From NCBI RefSeq assembly GCF_003667705.1, contig NZ_CP033019.1, positions 5,456,001 to 5,520,000 of the forward strand: a stretch of DNA of 64,000 nt. The letters run 5' to 3'. The DNA comes from Janthinobacterium agaricidamnosum. GTDB taxonomy: Bacteria; Pseudomonadota; Gammaproteobacteria; Burkholderiales; Burkholderiaceae_D. The translations under genes and the position numbers were made by a program. The notes below the pieces were generated by a model. That model saw only the letters and a program-made list of their open reading frames with translations. It was not told the DNA's origin and searched no databases. Shown here piece by piece: positions 36,040-44,426 of the stretch (positions are counted from its first letter, which is position 1; each line of letters opens with the position of its first letter).

Positions 36040-36750
36040 ATGAACGCCATGACGATGATGCCCCCGCCCGTAACGGTGCAGGCCGTGCAGCAATTTGCCG
36101 ACTTCGACAAGAAGCGCAACAAATTCGCGCCGCTGATGGCCATCGTCGTCCTGCATATCGCCGGCTTTTACGCCATCCAGAGCGGCCTGCTGAGCCGCGT
36201 CGTCACGGCGGCCATGCCGACCATCACGACCATCAGCATCATCGCCCCGCCGGCGCCACCGAAACCGCCGGCGCCGTCCGTACCGAAAACCGTGGAACTG
36301 AGTGCGCCCGTGCCGCGCGCCGTGATCCCGCCGCTGCCGCTGATCGCCGTGGCGCCGAGCGAACCGACGATCACGCCGCCGCAGCCGACGCGCGCCGAAG
36401 CGGCGCCCGTCGCCACCGCCGCGCCGACGGCGCCAGCCGCACCGTCGCCGACGCCACCGGCGCCAGCGACGCCGCGCACCGTCAGCAGCGTCGAATACAT
36501 CAAGGCGCCGCAGCTGATCTATCCGAATCTGTCGCGCCGCCTGGGCGAAAGCGGCACCGTGGTGCTGCGCATCCTGATCAATGAAAAGGGCTTGCCCGAG
36601 CAAATCCTGATCCAGAAATCGACCGGCTACACGAACCTCGATGAAGCAGGCCGCCAAGCCGCGCAGCGCGCGCTGTTCAAGCCGATGATCGAAAACGGCA
36701 AACCCGTCCCCGTGTACGTGCTTGTCCCCCTGACCTTCCAGCTGAGCTAG
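36040..36750 (+). CDS. TonB-family energy transducer
   Basis: 236 residues from the ATG at 36040. One membrane helix (FAPLMAIVVLHIAGFYAI, about 29-46), a long Pro/Ala-rich periplasmic spacer (APPAPPKPPAPS through about 150), then a TonB C-terminal domain (YPNLSRRLGESGTVVLRILI about 165-184, ending VPVYVLVPLTFQLS). It should pass energy to TonB-dependent receptors. exbB and exbD are not adjacent. Eight bp after bfd, so likely under the same Fur box. Two terminator hairpins follow. Confidence 0.92.
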   Translation: MNAMTMMPPPVTVQAVQQFADFDKKRNKFAPLMAIVVLHIAGFYAIQSGLLSRVVTAAMPTITTISIIAPPAPPKPPAPSVPKTVELSAPVPRAVIPPLPLIAVAPSEPTITPPQPTRAEAAPVATAAPTAPAAPSPTPPAPATPRTVSSVEYIKAPQLIYPNLSRRLGESGTVVLRILINEKGLPEQILIQKSTGYTNLDEAGRQAAQRALFKPMIENGKPVPVYVLVPLTFQLS

Positions 36751-36757
36751 CCTTCCT

Positions 36758-36817
36758 GCGGCCCTAGGGCCGCTGCCAGCCCGCAAGCACCGCACCCTGT
36801 GCCCTGCTTGCTTTTTT
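36758..36817 (+). terminator. Palindrome plus intrinsic terminator after the TonB-like gene
   Basis: First a perfect 16-bp palindrome GCGGCCCTAGGGCCGC (36758-36773), then the stem GCAAGCA (36783-36789) / TGCTTGC (36805-36811) followed by TTTTTT. The second is the probable terminator. Confidence 0.75.
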
Positions 36818-36851
36818 GCGCCCGTTTTTAGTCAAGCGATTTGCTTGTTTC

Positions 36852-36893
36852 AGTCTGCCAGCCTACATCCCCGGGCCAGGCAGACTTTTTTTT
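36852..36893 (+). terminator. Second terminator-like hairpin
   Basis: AGTCTGCC (36852-36859) / GGCAGACT (36879-36886) followed by T's to 36893. The loop is long (19 nt). With the preceding hairpin it makes a tandem transcript end. Confidence 0.65.
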
Positions 36894-36903
36894 GCCCGCT
36901 ATG

Positions 36904-36966
36904 GGGTCATACCCTCAACACCGCCAACGCAAGGTTCAGCGCCAACTTCACCGGGGGTCTGACCCC
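36904..36966. repeat. GGGGTCTGACCCC palindrome with a degenerate partner
   Basis: A perfect 13-bp palindrome GGGGTCTGACCCC (36954-36966) lies four bases after the piuC stop on the minus strand. A weaker partner GGGTCATACCC is at 36904-36914, 50 bp apart. Such GGGGTC(A/T)GACCCC palindromes recur in many proteobacterial genomes as REP-type repeats. Confidence 0.55.
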
Positions 36967-36970
36967 AGCC

Positions 36971-37651
36971 TTACATCTCCGCCCACATGCGCAGCAGATT
37001 GTGATAATGCCCCGTCAGTCCCACGGTGGCCGGCGAATCGCCGTGTTCTGCGCGCACGCTCTGGATGTTCTGATCGAGCTCGAACAGCATGCTGCGCTTC
37101 CAGTCCTCGCGCACCATGCTTTGCGTCCACAGGAAAGAGCAGATGCGCTCGCCGCTGGTGACGGGCAGCACCTGATGCACGCTGCTCGACGGATACACGA
37201 TCACGTCGCCGGCCGGGAGTTTCACTTCATGCGTGCCATACGCATCGACCACCACCAGCTCGCCGCCCTCGTACTCGTCCGGCTCGCTCAGGAACACGGT
37301 CGACGAGACGTCGGCTCGCATCGACTGCATGCCGTTTTTCGGCGTGCGGATGGCGCCATCGATGTGCAGACCATAGTGCTCGCCGCCCGCATAGCTGTTG
37401 AAGAAGGGCGGCAGGATGCGCAGCGGCAGCACGGCGGCAAAGAACAGGGGATTGGCCATCAGCGCGCGGCTGACGATCTCGCCCAGCTCCAGCGCCAGCG
37501 GCGACCCCTCTGCCAGCTGGCGGTTGCGCTTGACTTGCGCGCCTTGCGCCCCGACGCTGGCGCGCCCGTCGACCCAGTCCGTCTGCGCCAGGCGCTGGCG
37601 AAACTGCGTCACCTGTTCCGGCGTCAGCACGCCGGGTATATGCAGCATCAT
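36971..37651 (-). CDS. Fe(II)/2-oxoglutarate PKHD-type hydroxylase (PiuC/YbiX family)
   Basis: 226 residues, the usual length for YbiX/PiuC. The iron triad is H96 and D98 in YGLHIDGAI and H159 in SSSVHQVLP, with the 2-oxoglutarate Arg at R169 (SGERICSF). Homologues are iron-regulated and often sit beside siderophore receptor genes; none is adjacent here, but the TonB-like gene, bfd and bfr surround it. Its substrate is not known with certainty. Two ATGs open the frame; the first is used. Confidence 0.92.
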   Translation of the reverse strand: MMLHIPGVLTPEQVTQFRQRLAQTDWVDGRASVGAQGAQVKRNRQLAEGSPLALELGEIVSRALMANPLFFAAVLPLRILPPFFNSYAGGEHYGLHIDGAIRTPKNGMQSMRADVSSTVFLSEPDEYEGGELVVVDAYGTHEVKLPAGDVIVYPSSSVHQVLPVTSGERICSFLWTQSMVREDWKRSMLFELDQNIQSVRAEHGDSPATVGLTGHYHNLLRMWAEM

Positions 37652-38074
37652 CTTGCTATCCTTTTTTCAGTAAATATCGCTGCCTGATTATCGCATCGCC
37701 GGCAGCGGCCAAGAAGCCACAAAAGCAAGAATGGCCCAACATTTCCCGCCTGTTCAGCGCGGTCATGCACGCGATCCGGCAGCGCCAAAAGCGGGCCAGA
37801 AACGCGAATGAGAATGGCCTTCATTTTCCTTAACAAATAAAAAACGGCGCAAGTGGGCAATCCACTTGAGAATGGGTTTTATTCGCACGATATTTACGTT
37901 AAAAAGACGGAAAAATGCCGTTTAGCACCGAAAACCGCCCATATTTTGCGCTATCATGCGGGCATAGCGAAACCGGCAACCTGCGCGCCACCAGGCAGCC
38001 CTGCGCCACCCGGCCGTGAACGCCAGCAGCCTGCGGTTTCATCATCGAACACGACACAGAACAAAGGAAATGCC
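37652..38074. promoter_or_regulatory. Divergent piuC-like / bfr intergenic region
   Basis: 423 bp with no convincing gene. It contains AATGAGAATGGCCTTCATT (37807-37825), a degenerate Fur-like palindrome, and the inverted motif GCGCAAGTGGGCAATCCACTT (split: GCGCAAGTGG at 37847-37856, CCACTT at 37862-37867) shared with 28873. The bfr RBS AAAGGAAA lies just before its start. Confidence 0.45.
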
Positions 38075-38551
38075 ATGAAGGGCGATAAAGAAGTCATCCG
38101 CATGCTCAATGCACAGCTCACCAACGAACTGTCGGCCATCAACCAGTACTTCCTGCATGCGCGCATGTACAAGCACTGGGGCCTGGAAAAGCTGGGCAAG
38201 AAAGAATACGAAGAATCGATCGGCGAAATGAAACACGCCGACAAGCTGATCGACCGCATCCTGATGCTCGACGGCCTGCCGAACCTGCAAGCGCTGCACA
38301 AGCTGCTGATCGGTGAGAACACGCCGGAAATGCTGGAATGCGACCTGAAGCTGGAACGCGCCGCGCACGCCACCGTCAAGGAAGGCATCGCCATCAGCGA
38401 AAAAGCGGGCGACTACGTCTCGCGCGACCTGTTCCTGATGATCCTGGAAGACACGGAAGAGCATATCGACTGGCTCGAAACGCAGATCGACCTGATCGCC
38501 AAGGTCGGCATTCAGAATTACCTGCAAAGTCAGATGGCGATTGAGGAGTAA
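38075..38551 (+). CDS. bfr: Bacterioferritin
   Basis: 158 residues, same length and spacing as E. coli Bfr. Ferroxidase ligands E18 (LTNELSAIN), E51 and H54 (GEMKHADKL), E94, E127 and H130 ([10 protein letters not shown]) are present, and M52, the haem ligand, is in place. It begins [15 protein letters not shown] after AAAGGAAA. It forms a 24-subunit iron store, and Bfd 2 kb upstream would mobilise that iron. A bidirectional terminator follows. Confidence 0.97.
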   Translation: MKGDKEVIRMLNAQLTNELSAINQYFLHARMYKHWGLEKLGKKEYEESIGEMKHADKLIDRILMLDGLPNLQALHKLLIGENTPEMLECDLKLERAAHATVKEGIAISEKAGDYVSRDLFLMILEDTEEHIDWLETQIDLIAKVGIQNYLQSQMAIEE

Positions 38552-38572
38552 TTGCTCTTCGAGGCAGATAAA

Positions 38573-38598
38573 AAAACCGGCAGAGCCGGTTTTTTTTA
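38573..38598. terminator. Bidirectional terminator between bfr and suxC
   Basis: AAAACCGGC (38573-38581) / GCCGGTTTT (38585-38593) with an AGA loop, flanked by A's on one side and T's on the other. It can stop both convergent transcripts. Confidence 0.9.
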
Positions 38599-38607
38599 CG
38601 TCCGTCC

Positions 38608-39936
38608 TCAAGTCTTTGTGGCCTGCGGCGGGCGAAGCTTGACGAACAGCACCGCCACCGCCGCGCACAGCAGCAGGGCGCCGGCCAGCCGGATGACGTT
38701 CTCCGGATTGCCGCCCAGCCAGCTGCGGTAATACAGGGGCAAGGTGAAGATCTGGATGATCATCGGAATGACGATGAACATATTAAAAATGCCCATGTAG
38801 ACGCCCGTGCGCTCGGGCGGAATGCAGCCGGCCAGCATGATGTAGGGATTGCCCATGATGCTGGCCCAGGCCAGGCCCACGCCCAGCATGGGCAGCAACA
38901 GCAGCGCCGGACTGTGGATCAGCGGGATGCTCAGCATGCCCACGCCGGCCGCGCACAGGCACAGGCTGTGCATGCGCTTGGGGCCGAAGCGGCGCGTGAA
39001 CGGCACCAGCGCAAAGGCGGCGACAAAGGCCACGAAATTGTAGAAGGCGCCCACCTGCCCGTTCAGCAGGCCCGCGTCGCGAAAGCCTTGCGACGCGGGG
39101 TCCGTCGTGTGAAACAGGGTCGCCGACAGCGACAGGGCAATGTACTGCCAGTAGCAGAACATGGCGTACCACTGGAACAGATTGACGAGGGCCAGCTGCT
39201 TCATCGTCGGCGGCATGTCGCGCAGGGCCGCGCCGATATCGGCCAGCGTGTGGCGCCAGCCCGGCGGGCGGCTGCGGATGGCCGCCAGTTCGGCGGCCGT
39301 AAGCGGATTTTCCGGCGTCGTCTTCAGGGTCCACAGCACCGAGGCGAGCGAGAACACGGCGCCGATCAGGAAGGCGGCGATGACGATGTGCGGAATATGG
39401 CTGCCATTGACGGCATCCTTGTTCATGCCCAGCATGACCAGCAGCGACGGCGTCAGATAGGCCAGCGTTTGCCCCAGCCCCGTAAACGCGCTTTGCGTGA
39501 GAAAACCCAGCGAATGCTGCTTCTTGTCGAGCTTGTCGCTGACAAAGGCGCGGTACGGCTCCATCGTCACATTGTTGGCCGCATCGAGTATCCACAGCAG
39601 GCTGGCGGCCATCCACAGGGTGGGACTGAACGGCATGGCCAGCAGGCCCAGGCTGCACAGGATGGCGCCGATCAGAAAATAGGGCGTGCGGCGGCCCCAG
39701 CGCGTCACCGTGCGGTCGCTCATCGCGCCGATCAGCGGTTGCACGAGCAGCCCCGTCATGGGTCCGGCCAGCCACAGGTACGGCAGGCTCGCCTCGTCGG
39801 CGCCCAGGTATTTATAGATGGGGCTCATGCTGCTTTGCTGCAGCCCAAAACTGAACTGGATGCCGAAAAATCCGACGTTCATGTTGACGATCTGCCAAAA
39901 CGACAGATGCGGACGGTGCGCGCTGGCGTCGCTCAT
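38608..39936 (-). CDS. suxC: MFS sugar transporter (SuxC-like sucrose importer)
   Basis: 442 residues from the ATG at 39936, which overlaps the suxB stop by 4 bp. Twelve membrane helices are evident. Motifs fit the glycoside/sucrose branch of MFS: QLSF-like IQFSFGLQQSSMSPIYKYLG near 27, DRTVTRWGRRTPYF near 75 (the loop-2/3 motif) and DAANNVTMEPYRAFVSD near 120. It is the inner-membrane importer in the sux locus, with an outer-membrane receptor, amylosucrase and LacI regulator upstream. The sucrose role is inferred from this gene set. Confidence 0.87.
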   Translation of the reverse strand: MSDASAHRPHLSFWQIVNMNVGFFGIQFSFGLQQSSMSPIYKYLGADEASLPYLWLAGPMTGLLVQPLIGAMSDRTVTRWGRRTPYFLIGAILCSLGLLAMPFSPTLWMAASLLWILDAANNVTMEPYRAFVSDKLDKKQHSLGFLTQSAFTGLGQTLAYLTPSLLVMLGMNKDAVNGSHIPHIVIAAFLIGAVFSLASVLWTLKTTPENPLTAAELAAIRSRPPGWRHTLADIGAALRDMPPTMKQLALVNLFQWYAMFCYWQYIALSLSATLFHTTDPASQGFRDAGLLNGQVGAFYNFVAFVAAFALVPFTRRFGPKRMHSLCLCAAGVGMLSIPLIHSPALLLLPMLGVGLAWASIMGNPYIMLAGCIPPERTGVYMGIFNMFIVIPMIIQIFTLPLYYRSWLGGNPENVIRLAGALLLCAAVAVLFVKLRPPQATKT

Positions 39937-41807
39937 GCTGGCTCCCGATCTTGCTCCCGCTCCAGCCACAGCATATGCCATGGCTGCAGGCCTACCGTGC
40001 CGGCCAGCACGCTGCCATCGAGGCTGTTGCGCCATTCGCCCGCGGGCAACGTGAAACGCTGGCTGGCGCCGCTGAAGTTGCTCAGGTTGAGAAATCCGTC
40101 GCCGCGCAGCAGCGCCAGCACGGCCGGCGTATCGGCCGGCAGCACGCTGCGCGGCGCGGCGGCAGCCAGGGCCGGCAAGCGCCCGCGTACGTCGATCAGC
40201 TGGCGCAGTGCCAGGTACAGCCGGCCGCTGGCGCTCACGCCATCGTGGCGCCATGCCAGCAGGCTGTCGTCGAACGCGGGACGCTGCAGCCAGCGGCTGT
40301 CCATCGCCCTGTCGGCCCGCTGCGTGTAGCTGCGATCGTTGGTCATGCCCAGTTCATCGCCCATGTACAGCACGGGCAAGGCGCCAAAGCTCAAGGCCAG
40401 GCCATGCAGCAGCAGCAGGCGCCGCAACGCGTATTCCTGCTCCTGCACCGTGGCGGCGCTTTCCAGGCCGGCCAGCGAGGCGGCCATGCCGTTGCTGCCA
40501 TGCGCCTTGTCGGCGCTGCTGCTCTGGAAGGCGGCGCCGCGCGCATAGCTGCCGGTGGCGCCGGCAAAGAACTGCGCGATGCGCGCCAGGCGCGCCGGTC
40601 CGTCCGCGCCCGCCTCATTGAGCAGCACGTTCCAGCCGATGTCGTCGTGGCAGCGCACATAACTGAGCCAGCTTGCGGCCGGCGGCAGCGGCGGCGTGGC
40701 GGCGATCACCTGCTGCAGCAAGTCCGTGCTTTCCTCCGCCAGCGCGCCCCAGCCGGCGGCCATCAGGCTGCTGTGATAGGCGATATGGCACTCGGGCGCC
40801 GCATCGCTGCCAAAGTAGGCGGGCAGCTTGGGCGTGGGCACGATGGCTTCGGCCTTGAGCAGCACACCGGGCGCGACGATGGCGGCAAGCGCCCGCAGGG
40901 CTTGCAGCAGGCTGTGGGCTTCGGGCTGGTTCATGCAGTCCGTGCCGTCGCGCTTCCACAGGAAGGCCGTCGAATCGAGGCGGAACACTTCGATGCCCTT
41001 GTTGGCCAGGCCCAGCATGGCGCCGGCCATGGCCGCGAAGACGGCCGGATTGGCGTAGTTCAAATCCCACTGGTAGGGATAGAACGTGGTCCAGACCCAG
41101 CGCTGCAGCTCCGGCACGAACGTGAAATTACCGGGCGCCGCCTGTGGAAAGACCTGGCCCACGGTACGCTCGTAACGGTCCGGCTGCACGCGGTCGGGAT
41201 AGGTGTGGAAAAAATCGCACAGCAGCGGGTCGCCTGCCTTGGCGCCCAGCGCCCACGCATGGTCGTCGGCCACGTGGTTGAGGATCAGGTCCGAGCACAG
41301 GCTGATGCCGGCCGCGCGCAGTTGCGCCGTCAATGCCAGCAGGTCGGCATTGCTGCCCAGGGCGGGGTCGACTTCCTCGAAGCTGGCGACGGCAAAACCG
41401 CCATCACTTTCGCCGGCCCGCGCACGCAAGAACGGCAGCAGGTGCAGATAGGTCACGCCCAGTTCGCGCAGGTGGGCAATGCGCGCCGCCACGCCCTGCA
41501 GGTTGCCGCCGAAGCGCTGCACGTAGGCGCTGTAGCCCAGCACGGACTGGCTGGCAAACCAGTCCGGCTGTTCTTCGCGCTGCGCATCCTGCCGCAGCAG
41601 CGCCGGCGCGCGCGCCGCATACAGCCGCCCCACGCTTTCCATCAGGTCGCCCAGCCAGGGCAGGAAATCGGGCCGCTGGCCATACAGGCTGCCCAGGCGG
41701 TCGAGCAAGACCGCCTCCTGGCGCGCATAGCGGCGCGCCGCATCGGCGCGCAAGTGCGTGGGGAGCGGCGCCAGCAGGCGCGCCAGGGGGCTGCGTATCG
41801 ACATCAT
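39933..41807 (-). CDS. suxB: Amylosucrase / sucrose hydrolase (GH13)
   Basis: 624 residues, close to the ~636 of Neisseria amylosucrase. The N-terminal helical domain leads into the GH13 barrel: DLILNHVADDH (region II start), FRLDSTAFLWK with the nucleophile Asp, LLKAEAIVP with the acid/base Glu, and VRCHDDIGW with the third Asp. It splits sucrose, either transferring glucose to a glucan or hydrolysing it. It sits 15 bp after suxA and overlaps suxC by 4 bp. Choosing polymerase versus hydrolase needs acceptor-site modelling. Confidence 0.92.
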   Translation of the reverse strand: MMSIRSPLARLLAPLPTHLRADAARRYARQEAVLLDRLGSLYGQRPDFLPWLGDLMESVGRLYAARAPALLRQDAQREEQPDWFASQSVLGYSAYVQRFGGNLQGVAARIAHLRELGVTYLHLLPFLRARAGESDGGFAVASFEEVDPALGSNADLLALTAQLRAAGISLCSDLILNHVADDHAWALGAKAGDPLLCDFFHTYPDRVQPDRYERTVGQVFPQAAPGNFTFVPELQRWVWTTFYPYQWDLNYANPAVFAAMAGAMLGLANKGIEVFRLDSTAFLWKRDGTDCMNQPEAHSLLQALRALAAIVAPGVLLKAEAIVPTPKLPAYFGSDAAPECHIAYHSSLMAAGWGALAEESTDLLQQVIAATPPLPPAASWLSYVRCHDDIGWNVLLNEAGADGPARLARIAQFFAGATGSYARGAAFQSSSADKAHGSNGMAASLAGLESAATVQEQEYALRRLLLLHGLALSFGALPVLYMGDELGMTNDRSYTQRADRAMDSRWLQRPAFDDSLLAWRHDGVSASGRLYLALRQLIDVRGRLPALAAAAPRSVLPADTPAVLALLRGDGFLNLSNFSGASQRFTLPAGEWRNSLDGSVLAGTVGLQPWHMLWLEREQDREPA

Positions 41808-41822
41808 GAATCCTATCCTTGC

Positions 41823-44117
41823 TTAAAATGCGTATTTCAGGCTGACCTTGACGGCGCGCCCGGTGATCGAGCGGGCCGCATGGCCATCGCCCTCGACTTC
41901 CGTATAGCCGATCTTGTTGAGCAGATTGTTCGCCGTCAGCGCCACCTGCATTTGCGGCGTAAGCTGGTAATTGACGAAGGCGTTGAGCACCTGGTAGGCG
42001 GGCAAGGTGATCGTGTGCGCATCGTCGCCCCATGACTTGCCCGTGCCGACCAGGCTCGCGCCCAGGGTGGCGGCTCCCCACTCATAGGTGGGCGCGATCT
42101 GGTACACGACGCGCGCCTGGCGCCGCGGCGTATTGCCGATCAGCGCCACGTCGGCCGCCACCGTGCCCGTGATCTCGGCATCCGTGAACGTCAGGCCGCC
42201 ATTGATGCGAAAGTCGCCGGCGCTGTAGGCCGCTTCCAGTTCCACGCCCTTCGCTTCATAGCTGTTGGCCGTGCGCAGCTGGGTGGTCGCTTCGTAATTG
42301 CTTTCCCTGGTCTTGGCCTGGAACACGGTGACGAAGGTGCTCAGGGGACCCTGGCGCCATTTCACGCCGCCTTCGAGCTGGCGCACGGTGTTGATGGCCA
42401 CCGGCACGCTGCCATCCAACGGCGTGCCGAACAGGATGCGGTCGGCATTGAAAGCCACGCCTTCGCTGACGCGGGCAAACACGGCCAGATTCGCTTGCAG
42501 CTTGTAGTTCGCGCCCAGCGAGTACGACGTGTGGCCCAGGGTGTAGTCGACCTGCTGCACCGTCGACGGCAGATAAGCTTGCGCGCCGGTGGCGATATTG
42601 GCCGTGCCGCTGGCATGCTGACGGTCGCGCCGCAGGCCGCCGTCGAGGTTCAGCGCGCCGCTTTCCCAGGCCAGATTCAGGTAGGGCGAGGTCGTGCGGT
42701 ACTCCATGTCGACGGCGCGCGAACAGCAGGCGCCGAAGGCCGGGCCGAGGTAGCCTGGCGTGCTGCTGGCCGTTTGCAGCAGCGCGGGCTGGTCGCCCGT
42801 GGCCTGCATTAGGTATTCATTGAAGTTCCAGGTCAGGCCCAGCTTTTGCTGCGACAGGTACAGGCCGGCCGTGGTGGTCAGCTTGCCGCTGTCGAGCACA
42901 AACGTCTTGGCCAGCTTGGTATCGCTCAGAGTATTGCTGGCGTCGTCGATCGAGGTATTGAACACCACGGCGGAAAACGCGCGGCCCGTGTAGGGCTTGC
43001 CCTGGTTCGGGCCGCTGGCAAACACATAGCTGCCGTCGCTGCCGTTATTCGACGGGAACACGCCGATGAAGCGCCCCGAATTGTCGGCGTAGCGGAAGTT
43101 TTCGCTCACGCTCCAGCCCTGCCCCAGCTTGAACGATGCCTCCAGGCCCACGGTATCGCTTTTGACGTGCAAGCCGTCGTTGACGCGGGTGGCCACGCGC
43201 TGGTTATCCTTGTTCAGCACCATGTCGGGCACCCAGTACGGCGAATAGAAGCTGGCCTTGCGCGGATCGATGCCGGCGATTTCCCCGATGCGGCCATCGC
43301 GCACGCTGACCGGCACCGGCAAGGCCGTGGGCGACTGGTCGTCGAGGTGCTTGAACGACAGGCGCACAAAGCCGCTGTCGAACTCATGCGTGACATTGCC
43401 GCGGATCTGACCTCCCTTTTCGCTGTTGACGCCGCTGTGGCGGATGCCTTCGCCCGTGCGCCAGGAGCCGCCGATGAAGAAGCGCGTGCGCTCCGACACC
43501 GGCGCGCCATAATCGAAGTCGACCCTCGTCTGGTCGTAGCCCAGGCCGCGGCTGATGGCCACGCTGCCGCCCTTCTCCTTGCCGTTCTTGCTGATGAAAT
43601 TGATGATGCCGCCCGGCGAATTGGTGGCCAGGGTGGAGGCCGAACCGCCGCGCACCACTTCCAGGTGGTCGAGCGTGGAATCGATCTTGACGAAGCTGTC
43701 GGGCGTGGTGAAGTTGAAGTCGCCGAACTGCAGCACGGGCAAGCCGTCTTCCTGGATCTGCACATAGCGCGCGCCGCCGGCGGAAATGGGCAGGCCGCGC
43801 ACGGTGATGTTGGCATTGCCTTCGCCGCCCGAGGACTCGGCCCGCAAGCCCGGCACCGAGCGCAGGACTTCGGCGGCGCTGGTCGGTGCATTGTGCAGGA
43901 TGGTGTCGAGTTCCATGCTGCTGACGGAATTGCTCGATTTCATTTTGGACGTGCCGCCGGTGGTGCCCGTGACCACGATGCGTTCCAGGTTCAGGCCATC
44001 GGCAGTGGCGGCGCTGGCGATGTCGCTTGCCGATTGCGCCTGGGCGGCGCCCAGTTGCAGCATGGCCAGAGCGACGGCTGCGGCCATGCCGCCGCGTTGA
44101 GCAGTACGTGTCTTCAT
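41823..44117 (-). CDS. suxA: TonB-dependent receptor (SuxA-like)
   Basis: 764 residues from the ATG at 44117. A signal peptide (KTRTAQRGGMAAAVALAMLQ, ending AQAQ) is followed by a TonB-box-like ERIVVTGTTGG, the plug (LRSVPGLRAESSGGEGNANI, TVRGLPISAGGARYV) and the beta-barrel ending in VSLKYAF. In Xanthomonas the homologous sux set imports sucrose through such a receptor. It is preceded by two LacI-type operators and followed by suxB. A longer frame upstream runs over the operator and is rejected. Confidence 0.9.
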   Translation of the reverse strand: MKTRTAQRGGMAAAVALAMLQLGAAQAQSASDIASAATADGLNLERIVVTGTTGGTSKMKSSNSVSSMELDTILHNAPTSAAEVLRSVPGLRAESSGGEGNANITVRGLPISAGGARYVQIQEDGLPVLQFGDFNFTTPDSFVKIDSTLDHLEVVRGGSASTLATNSPGGIINFISKNGKEKGGSVAISRGLGYDQTRVDFDYGAPVSERTRFFIGGSWRTGEGIRHSGVNSEKGGQIRGNVTHEFDSGFVRLSFKHLDDQSPTALPVPVSVRDGRIGEIAGIDPRKASFYSPYWVPDMVLNKDNQRVATRVNDGLHVKSDTVGLEASFKLGQGWSVSENFRYADNSGRFIGVFPSNNGSDGSYVFASGPNQGKPYTGRAFSAVVFNTSIDDASNTLSDTKLAKTFVLDSGKLTTTAGLYLSQQKLGLTWNFNEYLMQATGDQPALLQTASSTPGYLGPAFGACCSRAVDMEYRTTSPYLNLAWESGALNLDGGLRRDRQHASGTANIATGAQAYLPSTVQQVDYTLGHTSYSLGANYKLQANLAVFARVSEGVAFNADRILFGTPLDGSVPVAINTVRQLEGGVKWRQGPLSTFVTVFQAKTRESNYEATTQLRTANSYEAKGVELEAAYSAGDFRINGGLTFTDAEITGTVAADVALIGNTPRRQARVVYQIAPTYEWGAATLGASLVGTGKSWGDDAHTITLPAYQVLNAFVNYQLTPQMQVALTANNLLNKIGYTEVEGDGHAARSITGRAVKVSLKYAF

Positions 44118-44236
44118 CTTGTCTCCAGTGTTGTATGCCGATACGTCGAGGTATCGGCTTGTTATGAGTCCTGGCTGCCGCATGCCGTGGCGCGCTGCCT
44201 GGGCCGGTACGTCATTATTCAACGAATAAGAATTTA

Positions 44237-44252
44237 TTGCAATCGATTGCAA
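44237..44252. promoter_or_regulatory. LacI-family operator O1 (sux)
   Basis: TTGCAATCGATTGCAA is a perfect 16-bp palindrome (18 bp with the flanking A and T) with the central CG usual for LacI-family sites. It lies 120 bp upstream of the suxA start. Likely bound by SuxR. Confidence 0.8.
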
Positions 44253-44345
44253 TCGAGCGCTGCAACATGGGAATGTTGTTGTTTTTAAGAGAAAACTACG
44301 GGCGACACAGAGGGAATAACGCAGGATCGGACGTGAATCCAGCGT

Positions 44346-44372
44346 TTTTCATGCTGCGGCGCAGCATGAAAA
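44346..44372. other. Perfect hairpin between the two operators
   Basis: TTTTCATGCTGC (44346-44357) / GCAGCATGAAAA (44361-44372), loop GGC. There is no T-run after either arm, so a simple terminator is unlikely. Confidence 0.6.
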
Positions 44373-44394
44373 TAAAAGAGGAAATTAGAAATTA

Positions 44395-44410
44395 TTGCAA
44401 TCGGTTGCAA
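44395..44410. promoter_or_regulatory. LacI-family operator O2 (sux)
   Basis: TTGCAATCGGTTGCAA differs from O1 by one base and sits 16 bp downstream of the suxR stop. Two sites of this kind suggest cooperative or looping repression. Confidence 0.75.
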
Positions 44411-44426
44411 TCACTTGCGGCATGCT

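Larger units (their letters stand above)
44118..44426 (-). promoter_or_regulatory. suxR-suxA intergenic control region
   Basis: 309 bp between suxR and suxA, both on the minus strand. It contains two LacI-type palindromes (44237-44252 and 44395-44410) 158 bp apart, and between them a perfect 12-bp-arm hairpin (44346-44372). The spacing would allow DNA looping. No gene is seen in it. Confidence 0.75.

Noticed and set aside
37648..37860. Minus-strand 70-residue frame upstream of the piuC-like gene
   Set aside because: No RBS or recognisable feature, and it covers the probable promoter region.
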